NCBI GenBank assembly: GCA_036381895.1
Contig: DASVBY010000003.1
Location: forward strand, 11,057 to 75,056
Direction: 5' to 3'
DNA length: 64,000 nucleotides
Source of the DNA: JACQFZ01 sp036381895
GTDB taxonomy: Bacteria; Pseudomonadota; Gammaproteobacteria; Acidiferrobacterales; Sulfurifustaceae
Shown here: piece by piece, positions 29,221-38,094 of the stretch
Numbering within the stretch: the first letter of the stretch is position 1
How the letters are laid out: each line of letters starts with the position of its first letter
Made by a program: the position numbers and the translations under genes
Notes under the pieces: model-generated
What the model was told of the DNA's origin: nothing
Databases searched by the model: none
Seen by the model: the letters and a program-made list of their open reading frames with translations, nothing else

Positions 29221-30114
29221 ATGGAGCGTCGAGCCCGTGCTACCGTCGCCGCCGCAATCGGCCTGCTGCTGCCGGGCGTTGCCGCGGCTGCCGGCCGGTT
29301 CAGCTGGTTCGATGAAACTCCGGCGCGGGACACCCTCGGGCAGGTACGCCTGCCGTTCTCGCCGCTCAATCCGCAGGCTCGCCTGACCTTCGGCATCGAC
29401 GCCTATCAGTCGCTGTCGTCCGGTGCGCTGCTCGATGACTACGCGCTGACCCAGGATCCGGGCGACCGTACGGTCATCCGTCTCTACGGCGAGTTCGCGC
29501 CGCGGCTCGGGGACCTGTATTCACCGCTCACTGTCCTGAACCCCGTGGCCGCTGACGAAACGCCGGTCCTCGGCTCGGCCAACAGCCGCCTGAGCGGGTT
29601 CGGCATCAAGTGGCAGCATCGGGTGGATGCTTATCACACGTTCGCGGTTTCGGCAGGGTACAGCGAAGTGCCATGGAGCATCGAGGCGCCGCACCTGGAC
29701 GCGCTCGACGCGCGCGCCGCGCTGTCCTGGAGCAGCAAGTGGGGCGGGGCACTGCAGCCGGGACTCACCGGCAGCTTCTTCTTCGGCGACGAGAGCGTGC
29801 GCGACGAGGCCTACCAGCAGCTCGGGCGGAGGTATTACGGGTTCTCGCTCGGCGGCGAGCTGCGGCTGGCGCAGGACCATACCCCGTACTTCGCCTACCG
29901 CATGAAGCGGAACATCTACAGCTCCGACGATCCGGCGTTTGCCATGGCGCCGCAGGAAGAGTACGCGCAGTTCTCGGCCGGATGGCGCTGGCAGGTGCAG
30001 CCGAACTGGAGCCTGCAGGCGGAGGCGACTTACGGCCTCAACGGTGCGCCGCTCGACCCGTACTCCCCGGATCGCAGCCGCTTCTTCTTCGGCACCCGCT
30101 TCGATTTCAGGTAG
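29221..30114 (+). CDS. predicted outer-membrane beta-barrel protein, unknown function
   Basis: 297 residues. A signal peptide (about 1-24, ending AAAAG) is followed by a chain of alternating amphipathic strands rich in aromatic residues and glycine (for example FGIKWQHRVDAYHTFAVSAGY, LGRRYYGFSLGGELRLA, EEYAQFSAGWRWQV). The last residues end in an aromatic-x-x pattern (FFFGTRFDFR), suggesting a small barrel of roughly 12-14 strands. No family recognised. It stands 43 bases after ubiB, and the hairpin after it could serve both this gene and ctpA. It may be a porin-like or lipid-related protein; this is a guess. Confidence 0.7.
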   Translation: MERRARATVAAAIGLLLPGVAAAAGRFSWFDETPARDTLGQVRLPFSPLNPQARLTFGIDAYQSLSSGALLDDYALTQDPGDRTVIRLYGEFAPRLGDLYSPLTVLNPVAADETPVLGSANSRLSGFGIKWQHRVDAYHTFAVSAGYSEVPWSIEAPHLDALDARAALSWSSKWGGALQPGLTGSFFFGDESVRDEAYQQLGRRYYGFSLGGELRLAQDHTPYFAYRMKRNIYSSDDPAFAMAPQEEYAQFSAGWRWQVQPNWSLQAEATYGLNGAPLDPYSPDRSRFFFGTRFDFR

Positions 30115-30115
30115 A

Positions 30116-30146
30116 CGAAAAAAGACCCGCCTCGACTCGGCGGGTC
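30116..30146 (-). terminator. rho-independent terminator between the OM protein and ctpA
   Basis: The stem GACCCGCC / GGCGGGTC with a seven-base loop is followed on the minus strand by CTTTTTT, serving ctpA. On the plus strand it follows the barrel gene but with only a weak T tract. Confidence 0.85.
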
Positions 30147-30176
30147 CTTCGGTCGGGCGCGACTGCCGGCCTTCCC

Positions 30177-31541
30177 TCAGTTCCTCACGGAAGCCGAAGC
30201 ACTCGGCGTCGGCTTCTGCTTCGCCTGGAAAATGGCGATCCCCTTGAGCAGATTCAGCGCTTCCTGCAGCTGATAGTCCTCGTCCGTCGCGTCCGGCGTG
30301 CGTACCGTCGGCTCCGCGGGCTTCGGTACTTCGATCGGCTTCACATCGGTGTTGTTGGGGTTCTCCAGATGCCGAGCGAGGTCGGCTTCACGCAGGCGAT
30401 CGCTCGTATCGGCGCGGGTGATCTTCGCCTCTTCGATGACGATGTCCGGCGTGATCCCGGCCGCCTGGATCGAACGACCCTCGGGAGTGTAGTAGCGCGC
30501 CGTCGTGAGCTTGAGCGCCGCGCCGTTGCTCACCGGGACGATCGTTTGCACCGATCCCTTGCCGAACGTCTTCGTGCCCATGATGATCGCGCGCCGGTGA
30601 TCCTGCAGCGCGCCGGCCACGATCTCGGACGCCGACGCCGAGCCGCCGTTCACGAGGACGACCATCGGCGCGCCGTCGAGCAGATCGCCGGCCGAGGCCG
30701 AGAACTTGAGCTTGGAATCCGACACCCGGCCCTCGGTGTACACGATGAGGCCTCTGTCGAGGAAGGCGTCGCTCACGCCGACGGCCGCGTTCAGCACACC
30801 GCCCGGGTTGTTGCGCAGGTCGAGCACGAGGCCCCTGAGCGCCCCCTTGTTCTCGTCCTCGAGCTTCTTGATCGCGGCGCTCAGCGCTTTGGGCGTACCG
30901 GACTGGAACTGCGTGATGCGGACATAGCCGTAGCCGGGTTCGAGCAGGCGCTGCTTCACGCTCTGAATCTTGATGATGGCGCGCGTGATCGTGAACTTGA
31001 GGGGCTTGCTGCTGCCCTCGCGTACGACCGTGAGCACGATGTCGGTTCCGGGCTTGCCGCGCATGAGCCGCACGGCCTCGGTGAGCTCCATGCCCTTAAC
31101 CGCCTTGTCGTCCAGGCGGATGATGAGGTCGCCGGGCTTGAGACCCGCGGCGGCGGCCGGCGTATCCTCGATCGGGGAAACGACCTTCACGAAGCCGTTC
31201 TCCATCGTCACTTCTATGCCGAGGCCCCCGAACTGGCCTTCGGTCTCGACGCGCACGTCGCGAAAGCTCTCGGCGTCGAGGTAGCTCGAGTGCGGATCGA
31301 GGCCGGCGAGCATGCCCTGGATCGCCTCCTGCAGCAGCTTCTTGTCGTCCACCGCCTCGACGTAATCCGACTTGATGCGCGCAAACACCTCGGTGAACGT
31401 GCGCAGCTCCTCGATCGGCAAAGCGCTGGTCACGCCTTTGCTCGGCTCGCGGTCCGCCATCACCGTCATGTCGAAGGAGATGCCGGCGCCGACGAACACG
31501 CCGAGGAGAAGGACCAAGGTGTACCGTGTAGCGGACTTCAT
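30177..31541 (-). CDS. ctpA: carboxyl-terminal processing protease CtpA (S41 family)
   Basis: 454 residues from the ATG at 31541 (MKSATRYTL, an N-terminal signal or anchor). The PDZ domain (about 85-170, GGLGIEVTMENGFVKVVSPI, then AGLKPGDLIIRLDD) is followed by the S41 serine protease core with VLVNGGSASASEIVAGALQD (catalytic Ser) and IIMGTKTFGKGSVQTIVP (catalytic Lys). It trims periplasmic proteins such as murein hydrolases. The gene follows envC by 40 bases, the usual gpmI-envC-ctpA order. Confidence 0.95.
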   Translation of the reverse strand: MKSATRYTLVLLLGVFVGAGISFDMTVMADREPSKGVTSALPIEELRTFTEVFARIKSDYVEAVDDKKLLQEAIQGMLAGLDPHSSYLDAESFRDVRVETEGQFGGLGIEVTMENGFVKVVSPIEDTPAAAAGLKPGDLIIRLDDKAVKGMELTEAVRLMRGKPGTDIVLTVVREGSSKPLKFTITRAIIKIQSVKQRLLEPGYGYVRITQFQSGTPKALSAAIKKLEDENKGALRGLVLDLRNNPGGVLNAAVGVSDAFLDRGLIVYTEGRVSDSKLKFSASAGDLLDGAPMVVLVNGGSASASEIVAGALQDHRRAIIMGTKTFGKGSVQTIVPVSNGAALKLTTARYYTPEGRSIQAAGITPDIVIEEAKITRADTSDRLREADLARHLENPNNTDVKPIEVPKPAEPTVRTPDATDEDYQLQEALNLLKGIAIFQAKQKPTPSASASVRN

Positions 31542-31581
31542 GTGTGGCTCCGTCTCAAGATGGCTTTGTCCACTCCCTGGA

Positions 31582-32778
31582 TTATTCGCGTCGCGCGCGG
31601 GCCGGAACTGCTCGCTCGGCTGCGCACCATTGGAGGGGGTCGTGCGGAACGCCGTTTTGTCGAATTTCGAAGTATACGCCCATAGCCGGCGCACCGCCCG
31701 TGTTCCCGGCTGCGGCGATGGTCTCCCCGGCCTCCACCCAGTCCCCCGTTCGGCGGTGGAGGACCTGGTTGTGTCCGTAAAGTGTCATATAGCCATCGCC
31801 ATGATCCAGAATCAATAGTAGCCCAAAACCCCGCAGCCAATCGGCGAATGCCACGCGACCGCGGGCCACGGCGCGCACCGGGTCGCCTTCCCGTGCCGCG
31901 ATGAATATGCCGCGCCAGGTGAGGTCTCCGATCCCCTTGGGCTCGCCATAGCCGGCGGCGATCCGGCCGGCGAGCGGAAGCGGGAGGCGGCCTTTGAGGG
32001 CTCCGAAGCGCTCCTGCGGTCCGGGCGATGGCAGCTCCGCTTCCGGGAGTACGGTGCGAAGCTCCTGCAGGAGCCGCTGCAGCCGCCGCTCGTCCGCGCG
32101 CAGCCGCTCGATTTCGTCCTGCTGCGCGCTCAACTGCCGGTTGAGCGCTGCGAGGAGCTGGGCGCGGCGGACCCGCGCCGCCTCGAGCGCGTGCCGTTCG
32201 CGCTCCTGACGCGTGCGCAGCGCTTCGAGCTCGCGCGTCTGGTCCCGAATCTCCGTCTCCAACGCGCGCAGCCGCGCGAGCGACGCTTCCGCCTCGGCGA
32301 GGCGCGCGAGCCGCGCTTCATTGAAGTAGCCGTAGTAGACGAGGACGCGTGCCGCGGCCGCCGGATCCTCCTGATTGAGCAGCAGTTTGAGGTGCGGCTG
32401 ACGTCCGAGGGCAAAGGCGGTTCGCGCCTGCACCTCGATGGCGGCGAGATGCGCGCGCTGCGCCTCGCGCTCGCGCCGCTCGCGCTGCTCGAGCGCGCGC
32501 AGCGCCGCGGCTTTCGCCGATTGCGCCGCCTCGATCGCGCGCAGCGCCTCGAGCGTCGTGCCGATGCGCCGCTCGAGCGCGTGCAGCTCCTCGCGCGTAC
32601 TGTCGCGCCGGTCGGCGGTCTCGTTCAGCTCGCGCTGCAGCCGCTCGATGCGCGCGCGCAGCTTCTCGAGCTGCGCCTCGCGCTCGCGCGCCGGGAGCGG
32701 CGCGGGCAGCGCGACTGCGCAGGCGATCGCGGCGCAGAGGAATCGTGCGAGTACGCGAACCGGCGCTGCGTCAGCCAC
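31582..32778 (-). CDS. envC: murein hydrolase activator EnvC
   Basis: 398 residues. A signal peptide (about 1-30) is followed by a long coiled coil (about 33-245, heavy in Glu/Arg/Leu/Ala) and a C-terminal LytM/M23 domain. The zinc-binding residues of active LytM peptidases are missing: the usual HxGxD becomes WRGIFIA and the last HFEI becomes YFEI, although LYGH remains. That matches EnvC, a non-catalytic regulator that activates amidases at the septum. The start is a GTG at 32778 that overlaps the gpmI stop by eight bases. Confidence 0.92.
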   Translation of the reverse strand: MADAAPVRVLARFLCAAIACAVALPAPLPAREREAQLEKLRARIERLQRELNETADRRDSTREELHALERRIGTTLEALRAIEAAQSAKAAALRALEQRERREREAQRAHLAAIEVQARTAFALGRQPHLKLLLNQEDPAAAARVLVYYGYFNEARLARLAEAEASLARLRALETEIRDQTRELEALRTRQERERHALEAARVRRAQLLAALNRQLSAQQDEIERLRADERRLQRLLQELRTVLPEAELPSPGPQERFGALKGRLPLPLAGRIAAGYGEPKGIGDLTWRGIFIAAREGDPVRAVARGRVAFADWLRGFGLLLILDHGDGYMTLYGHNQVLHRRTGDWVEAGETIAAAGNTGGAPAMGVYFEIRQNGVPHDPLQWCAAERAVPARARRE

Positions 32779-34345
32779 GCGCCTTGGCGCCGCCGGCGCC
32801 GGCCGCCACTCCGCTGCGGAGCTCGACCAGCGGCTGGCCGGTCATCTCGGGCGGGATCGGCAAATCCATGAGCCGCAGCATCGTGGGGGCGATGTCCTGC
32901 AGTGCGCCGGTCGGCGCCATCACCGCCGGCCGACCGACGTAGATGAACGGCACCGGGTTCGTGGTATGGGCCGTGTGCATCTGTCCGGTCTGCGGATCGT
33001 ACATTTCTTCCGCGTTGCCGTGATCGGCGGTCACCAGCATCTGGCCGCCGACGGCGAGCGTCGCCTCGAGGATGCGGCCGAGCGCCGCGTCCACTGCTTC
33101 GATCGCCTTCACCGCGGCGTCGAAATTGCCGGTGTGGCCGACCATGTCGGCGTTCGCGAAGTTGCAGACGATGACGTCGTACGTGCCGCTGCGGATCGCG
33201 CGAACGATCTCGTCCGCGACCTGCGGCGCGCTCATCTCCGGCTTCCGGTCGTAGGTCGGCACGTCCTTCGGCGACGGTACGAGGATGCGGTCCTCGTTCG
33301 CGTACGGCTGCTCGTTGCCGCCGTTGAAGAAGAAGGTGACGTGAGCGTACTTCTCGGTCTCGGCGACGCGCAGCTGCCGCAAGCCGCGTTCCGCAATGTA
33401 CGCGCCGAACATGTTCGTGAGCCGCTCGGGCGGGAACGCGACGCGCACGCGGAACTTGGGGTTGTACTCGGTGAGCGTCACGAAGGCGGCGAGCCGGGGG
33501 GTCGCCTTGCGCGCGAAGCCGGTGAAGTCGGGCTCGGTGAAGGCGGCGGTGAGCTGGCGCGCGCGATCGGCGCGGAAGTTCATGAACACCACCGTATCTC
33601 CGTCCTCGACGCGCGCGGCCGGGAGCACGATGGTCGGTTTCACGAACTCGTCCGTCTCGCCGCGCGCGTAGGCGGCAGCGAGCGCCGCGGCGGCGCTGTC
33701 GGCGGTGAACTCGGCTTCGCCGAGCGCCAGTGCGTCGTAGGCGCGCTGCACCCGGTCCCAGCGCTTGTCGCGGTCCATGGCGTAGTAGCGGCCGCAGATC
33801 GAGGCGATGCGGCCGACGCCGAGCGCCGCGAGCCTGCGCTCCATGGCCTCGAGCGAGGCGGCGGCGCTCTCCGGCGGCGTGTCGCGCCCGTCGAGGAACG
33901 CGTGCACGTAGAGTTTTCTGGCCCCCCGCTGCGCGGCGAGCTCGGCCATGGCGTGGATCTGCTCCTCGTGGCTGTGGACGCCGCCCGGGGAGAGCAGGCC
34001 GAGAATGTGAATCGCGCGGTCGTTACGGGCAGCGGCATCGACGCTCTCCGCGAGGACGGGATTGCGGTAGAACTCGCCGCTTTGGATCGCGCGGTTGATG
34101 CGCGTGTAGTCCTGATACACGACGCGCCCGGCGCCGATGTTGAGATGTCCGACCTCCGAGTTGCCCATCTGATTGTCGGGCAGACCCACGGCACCCGCCG
34201 AGGCGTTGATGAGCGTATGCGGGTACGTCCACAGCCGCTCCCACACCGGCTTCTTCGCCGCTGCGATCGCGTTGTACTGCGGATCCTCCCGGTAACCCCA
34301 GCCATCGAGGATGACGAGGACGAGCGGTCTGCGAGTCGAATGCAC
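32771..34345 (-). CDS. gpmI: 2,3-bisphosphoglycerate-independent phosphoglycerate mutase
   Basis: 524 residues, slightly longer than usual because of the C-terminus. Phosphatase-superfamily metal and phosphoserine sites are seen in LVILDGWGYRED, DNQMGNSEVGHLNIGAGR (catalytic Ser), FLDGRDTPPES, VCNFANADMVGHTGNFD and TADHGNAEEM. It interconverts 3- and 2-phosphoglycerate and needs manganese. The start codon is a GTG at 34345. An AT-rich divergent promoter region separates it from the rhodanese gene. Confidence 0.96.
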   Translation of the reverse strand: MHSTRRPLVLVILDGWGYREDPQYNAIAAAKKPVWERLWTYPHTLINASAGAVGLPDNQMGNSEVGHLNIGAGRVVYQDYTRINRAIQSGEFYRNPVLAESVDAAARNDRAIHILGLLSPGGVHSHEEQIHAMAELAAQRGARKLYVHAFLDGRDTPPESAAASLEAMERRLAALGVGRIASICGRYYAMDRDKRWDRVQRAYDALALGEAEFTADSAAAALAAAYARGETDEFVKPTIVLPAARVEDGDTVVFMNFRADRARQLTAAFTEPDFTGFARKATPRLAAFVTLTEYNPKFRVRVAFPPERLTNMFGAYIAERGLRQLRVAETEKYAHVTFFFNGGNEQPYANEDRILVPSPKDVPTYDRKPEMSAPQVADEIVRAIRSGTYDVIVCNFANADMVGHTGNFDAAVKAIEAVDAALGRILEATLAVGGQMLVTADHGNAEEMYDPQTGQMHTAHTTNPVPFIYVGRPAVMAPTGALQDIAPTMLRLMDLPIPPEMTGQPLVELRSGVAAGAGGAKARG

Positions 34346-34463
34346 GAGGCCTACCTGTTCATCTTTTCAAGTAGTTGTTTATTGTATATTGTTTCGCCGG
34401 CCGAAATAACGCGCACACCCTCTGATTACAACCACGGCCCGCGGCGCGGGGTCGATCGATCCA

Positions 34464-34874
34464 ATGCAGTTCATCCTCAATAACTGGTATCTGTTCCTCG
34501 CGCTGATCGTGGTCTTGGCGCTTCTCGTCGCGCCGACCGTGATGCAGCAGATGCACGGTATCAAGAGCCTGTCCCCGGCACAGGCGGTGCTGCTGGTGAA
34601 CCGCGAGTCCGGCGTCTTCGTCGATATATCCGAGCCGAGCGAATTCAGGGCCGGCCACATCCCGAACGCGATCAACGCGCCTCTCGCGATGCTCGCGCAG
34701 GGCGTGCCGCAACTCGAGAAGTACAAGCAGCGGCCGGTGGTCGTTGCCGGCCGCGTGCCCAATCGTGCGCTCAAGGCGGCGACGCTGCTGCGCAAGCGGG
34801 GCTTCAGCTCCGTGCACCTGCTCGCGGGCGGCATCGCGGCGTGGGAGAAGGACAACCTGCCGCTCGAGAGGTAG
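34464..34874 (+). CDS. membrane-anchored rhodanese-like protein lacking the active-site cysteine
   Basis: 136 residues. An N-terminal membrane span (about 8-27, YLFLALIVVLALLVAPTV) precedes one rhodanese domain (about 36-133, PAQAVLLVNRESGVFVDISE, FRAGHIPNAIN, LLAGGIAAWEKDNLP). The active-site loop reads VVVAGRVPNR where active rhodaneses have a cysteine (V-x-C-x5-R); the Cys position is Gly96. The protein is therefore unlikely to be a sulfurtransferase and may bind ligands or proteins. In related genomes this gene sits between gpmI and a glutaredoxin/secB; here no glutaredoxin is present before secB. Confidence 0.88.
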   Translation: MQFILNNWYLFLALIVVLALLVAPTVMQQMHGIKSLSPAQAVLLVNRESGVFVDISEPSEFRAGHIPNAINAPLAMLAQGVPQLEKYKQRPVVVAGRVPNRALKAATLLRKRGFSSVHLLAGGIAAWEKDNLPLER

Positions 34875-34925
34875 CGGCGTCAACCGCCGCGCTCACGGAG
34901 CGGCGGGTCACGCGGAGAATCACAC

Positions 34926-35384
34926 ATGGCAGAGAATGCCCCGGGCGAGGTCCTGTTTCATCTCGAGCGCATCTACGTCAAGGATGTGTCGTACGAGGCA
35001 CCCGCCGCACCACACGTGTTCCTGCAGCAGACCGCCCCGCAGCTCGATATCCAGCTCGGCGTGCAGGATCGGGAGATACTGCCGGCCGAGGGTCTCCACG
35101 AAGTGGTGCTGAGCGTGACCGTAGCGGCGAACCAGGGCGACAAGACCGTGTTCCTGATCGAGGTGCAGCAGGCCGGGCTGTTTCGCATCAGGGGCCTTGC
35201 GGGCGAGTCGCTCACGCGCGCGCTGCACGTGAACGGCGCTTACATACTGCTGCCTTTCGTGCGCGAAGCCGTGAACGATCTGGTCGGCAAGGGCGGCTTC
35301 CCGCAGCTCCTCATCAACCCGATCAATTTCGACGCGCTCTACGAGCAGCGGCGGGTCGGGGCGCGGGAGCAGCCCGCGAGCTAG
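34926..35384 (+). CDS. secB: protein-export chaperone SecB
   Basis: 152 residues, family length. FHLERIYVKDVSYEAPAAP is the SecB N-terminal strand signature, VTVAANQGDKTVFLIEVQQAGLF the core sheet, and the C-terminal LLINPINFDALYEQR the tetramer and SecA contact region. It is a cytoplasmic tetramer that keeps precursors unfolded and delivers them to SecA. It lies 19 bases before gpsA in the same direction. Confidence 0.96.
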   Translation: MAENAPGEVLFHLERIYVKDVSYEAPAAPHVFLQQTAPQLDIQLGVQDREILPAEGLHEVVLSVTVAANQGDKTVFLIEVQQAGLFRIRGLAGESLTRALHVNGAYILLPFVREAVNDLVGKGGFPQLLINPINFDALYEQRRVGAREQPAS

Positions 35385-35403
35385 CGGCCGGCAGGGGCGG
35401 CGC

Positions 35404-36396
35404 GTGCGCGAGGAAGCTCCGATCGCCGTACTCGGCGCCGGCGCGTGGGGAACGGCATTGAGCGTGCTGCTCGCACGCAACGGCCGCCGCGTCTGGCTCT
35501 GGGGCAAGGATTCGGCCGCGGTTGCGCGCCTCGCGCAGACGCGCACGCATCCGGCGCTCCCCGACGTCGTTCTTCCGTCCGCGATCGAGCTGCGCGCGGA
35601 CCTGCAAGAGCTCGTGCCCGAGGCCGCGGGTTTCCTGGTCGCGGTGCCGAGTCACGGCTTTCGGGCAACGGTCCACGCGCTGCGCGGGCGGGGTGCCGGC
35701 GTAGCCGTCGCCTGGGCAACCAAAGGGCTCGAACCCGGGAGCGGCCGGCGGCTCGGGGAAGTGGCGGAAGAGCTCCTCGGCACCGCCGGCCTCGCCGTCG
35801 TGTCCGGCCCCACGTTCGCGATCGAAATCGCGCGCGGGCTCCCTGCCGCGCTCACCGTCGCCTCCCGGGAGCCGGCGGTGTGCGAGTGCGTCGCGGGATG
35901 GCTGCGCGGCGAGCGCGTGCGGGTCTACACCAGCGATGATATCGTCGGCGTGCAGCTCGGCGGCGCCATCAAGAACGTGATCGCCATCGCCGCCGGCATC
36001 AGCGATGGCCTCGGCTTCGGCGCCAACGCCCGCGCGGCACTCATCACGCGCGGCCTGGCGGAGCTCACGCGGCTCGGCGTCGCCCTGGGTGGGCGGCGCG
36101 ACACCTTCATGGGCCTCACCGGGGTCGGCGATCTCGTGCTCACCTGCACGGACAACGCCTCGCGCAACCGCCGTGTCGGTCTCGGCCTCGGCCGGGGCAG
36201 GAAGCTGCAGGAAGTATTGGCGGAGGTCGGCCAGGAAGCGGAGGGGGTGGCGACGGCGCGCGAGCTCTACCGGCTGGCGCAGCGGGCGGGCGTGGAGATG
36301 CCGATCACCGAACAAGTCTACCGCGTGCTCTACGAGGGAACGTTGCCCCAGGCCGCCGTCGAGGCACTGTTGCGGCGCGACCCGCGCGCCGAATAA
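35404..36396 (+). CDS. gpsA: glycerol-3-phosphate dehydrogenase (NAD(P)+)
   Basis: 330 residues. The Rossmann motif IAVLGAGAWGTALSVLLARNG is followed by VAVPSHGFRATV, AWATKGLEPGSG, VVSGPTFAIEIARGLP, the catalytic lysine region QLGGAIKNVIAIAAGI and TGVGDLVLTCTDNASRNRRVG. It reduces dihydroxyacetone phosphate to glycerol-3-phosphate for phospholipid synthesis. The start is a GTG at 35404; secB-gpsA linkage is common in proteobacteria. Confidence 0.95.
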   Translation: MREEAPIAVLGAGAWGTALSVLLARNGRRVWLWGKDSAAVARLAQTRTHPALPDVVLPSAIELRADLQELVPEAAGFLVAVPSHGFRATVHALRGRGAGVAVAWATKGLEPGSGRRLGEVAEELLGTAGLAVVSGPTFAIEIARGLPAALTVASREPAVCECVAGWLRGERVRVYTSDDIVGVQLGGAIKNVIAIAAGISDGLGFGANARAALITRGLAELTRLGVALGGRRDTFMGLTGVGDLVLTCTDNASRNRRVGLGLGRGRKLQEVLAEVGQEAEGVATARELYRLAQRAGVEMPITEQVYRVLYEGTLPQAAVEALLRRDPRAE

Positions 36397-36413
36397 CGCC
36401 ACCGCGCCCCCGT

Positions 36414-36974
36414 TCAGCGGCAGCGCACGCTGCTCGTCGTCGTGCGCGAGACGCGCGCCCGGCCGGTATTCGAGATCGTGACGTAACGCGCGCGCTGCGG
36501 ATCCCGGGCATCGCAGACGGCGAAGGTGATCGTCGAGCCGCCGGCGGTCCCTACCGGCTGATAGCTCACCGCCGGCCGGCTGCGCGACGTGCGTATCACT
36601 ACGCGGTCGCCGGCGCCCGCATGCAGACGGAGGATCTCCGCCGCGCCCGGCCGGCCGTTTGCGTCTGCATCGGCGTACACCAGCCAGCCGCGCTGCCAGA
36701 ACGTGTAATCGCCGCCGCTTGCGAGACACTCCGCGCCATCGGCGCTCGGGCACATGCGCACCGCCACGCTGCGCTTGATCGCTTCCGAGCGCGCGAGCGC
36801 AAGATGCGCGACGAGCTCGTTCGCGGCGGTTGTCAACACCGTCTCCTGTCCGATCCGCCACAGGCCGGCGCTGCTCAGGGCCACGGCTCCCGCGATGCAC
36901 ACCGCGATCAGCAGCTCGTGCACGGTGAAGCCTGCGCCGCGCCGTCTCGCGCCGGCACTGCCGTTTGCCATCAT
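36414..36974 (-). CDS. GspH/FimT family type IV pseudopilin
   Basis: 186 residues from the ATG at 36974, preceded by GAGGAGGG. A short basic leader (MMANGSAGARRRGAG) ends in a prepilin peptidase site before FTVHELLIAVCIAGAVAL, with the usual Phe at +1 and Glu at +5. The hydrophobic helix is followed by LAHLALARSEAIKRSVAVRMC-like helix and sheet regions with four cysteines (MCPSADGAEC, VCDARD, VRCR). It would be a minor pseudopilin of a type IV pilus or type II secretion system. No other minor pilin genes sit beside it. Confidence 0.85.
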   Translation of the reverse strand: MMANGSAGARRRGAGFTVHELLIAVCIAGAVALSSAGLWRIGQETVLTTAANELVAHLALARSEAIKRSVAVRMCPSADGAECLASGGDYTFWQRGWLVYADADANGRPGAAEILRLHAGAGDRVVIRTSRSRPAVSYQPVGTAGGSTITFAVCDARDPQRARYVTISNTGRARVSRTTTSSVRCR

Positions 36975-37182
36975 GCGGCGACCCTCCTCGTCGACCGGGG
37001 ATGCCGTCTCGCGCGGCCTCGGGCGAGCCGGCGGCACGCATTATTGGAGAAGTGCCGCGCGCCTGAACGGCACTTTCGTGCCGAGGCCGCTTCGTCGTGG
37101 CGCTCCTGGGGTGTTCTCCTGTGGCAGCGCGCGCCGCGCAGTGACATCGTGACGCATCACTTCACGACACGGAGGTTCGAGC

Positions 37183-37425
37183 ATGGCACGTTTGAACACG
37201 ATGGATTGGGTGGCGCTCGTGCTGCTCATCATCGGCGGCCTCAACTGGGGTCTCGTGGGGCTGTTCGGGGTCGATCTCGTCGCCGCACTGTTCGGCGACA
37301 TGTCGGTCCTGTCGCGCATCGTCTATATCCTCGTCGGCATTGCTGCGGTACTCGTCGCCATTGAGGCGTTTCGCTGGGGGAGTGCACGCAGCCAGGCGGC
37401 CGTGGAGCGGCGCGGAGTGCATTAG
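37183..37425 (+). CDS. DUF378 small membrane protein
   Basis: 80 residues: two hydrophobic segments (about 8-31, DWVALVLLIIGGLNWGLVGLFG, and 43-64). The NWGLVG phrase and overall pattern are the DUF378 family, a short inner-membrane protein of unknown role. The ATG at 37183 follows GGAGGT. It is monocistronic with its own terminator. Confidence 0.85.
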   Translation: MARLNTMDWVALVLLIIGGLNWGLVGLFGVDLVAALFGDMSVLSRIVYILVGIAAVLVAIEAFRWGSARSQAAVERRGVH

Positions 37426-37452
37426 CGACCGGCTGCCTGCTGTTGGTACGCG

Positions 37453-37483
37453 AGAGCCCGACGGCGACGTCGGGCTCTTTTTT
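37453..37483 (+). terminator. rho-independent terminator after the DUF378 gene
   Basis: The stem AGAGCCCGAC / GTCGGGCTCT with a six-base loop is followed by six T. It lies 27 bases after the stop. Confidence 0.9.
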
Positions 37484-37572
37484 GTCCCGAGCCGCCGCGG
37501 GCGCTTGCAACCCGATCGAGCGCGTAGATAATTCGCGCGCCCGGGCGAACGGGTACCTAGCAGACGCGACAG

Positions 37573-38094
37573 ATGAGGAAGGTGGAGCGCGGACTCGAGT
37601 TGATGATGTTCAACAGCCGCTGGCTGTTGGCGCCGTTCTATATCGGTCTGGTAGTCGCCGTAGGCCTCCTGCTGATCAAATTCGCGCAGGAGTTCATCCA
37701 TTTGATAGCGCACGTGTTCACGAGCAGCGAGAGCGAGGTAGTGCTCGCGGTGCTGACGCTCGTTGACATGTCACTCGTCGCGAACCTGCTCCTGATCATT
37801 ATCTTCAGCGGCTACGAGAACTTCGTGTCCAAGATCGACACCGGCGGGCACGAGGATCGTCCGGAATGGATGGGCAAGGTCGACTTTTCGGGTCTCAAGG
37901 TGAAGCTCATCGCTTCCATCGTTGCGATATCGGCGATCGAGCTGCTCAAGAGCTTCGTGAACGTCGCGGCGCTCGACAACCGCGAGCTCATGTGGAAGGT
38001 GGGCATCCACGTTACGCTGATCGTCTCCGGAGTGCTCTTCGCGGTGATGGACCGGATCGCAGTGACCGCCGAGCACGCCGGCAAGGAACACTAG
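37573..38094 (+). CDS. UPF0114/TIGR00645 (YqhA-like) inner-membrane protein
   Basis: 173 residues, four predicted membrane spans. ERGLELMMFNSRWLLAPFYIGLV at the N-terminus and IIIFSGYENFVSKID are the YqhA family signature. Function unknown. Its TAG stop and the TAG of the convergent YbiB-like gene share the palindrome CTAG at 38091-38094. Confidence 0.92.
   Translation: MRKVERGLELMMFNSRWLLAPFYIGLVVAVGLLLIKFAQEFIHLIAHVFTSSESEVVLAVLTLVDMSLVANLLLIIIFSGYENFVSKIDTGGHEDRPEWMGKVDFSGLKVKLIASIVAISAIELLKSFVNVAALDNRELMWKVGIHVTLIVSGVLFAVMDRIAVTAEHAGKEH

Noticed and set aside
31582..32778. Active M23 peptidase
   Set aside because: The zinc-binding His/Asp of HxGxD and the final His are substituted, which is the EnvC activator pattern.
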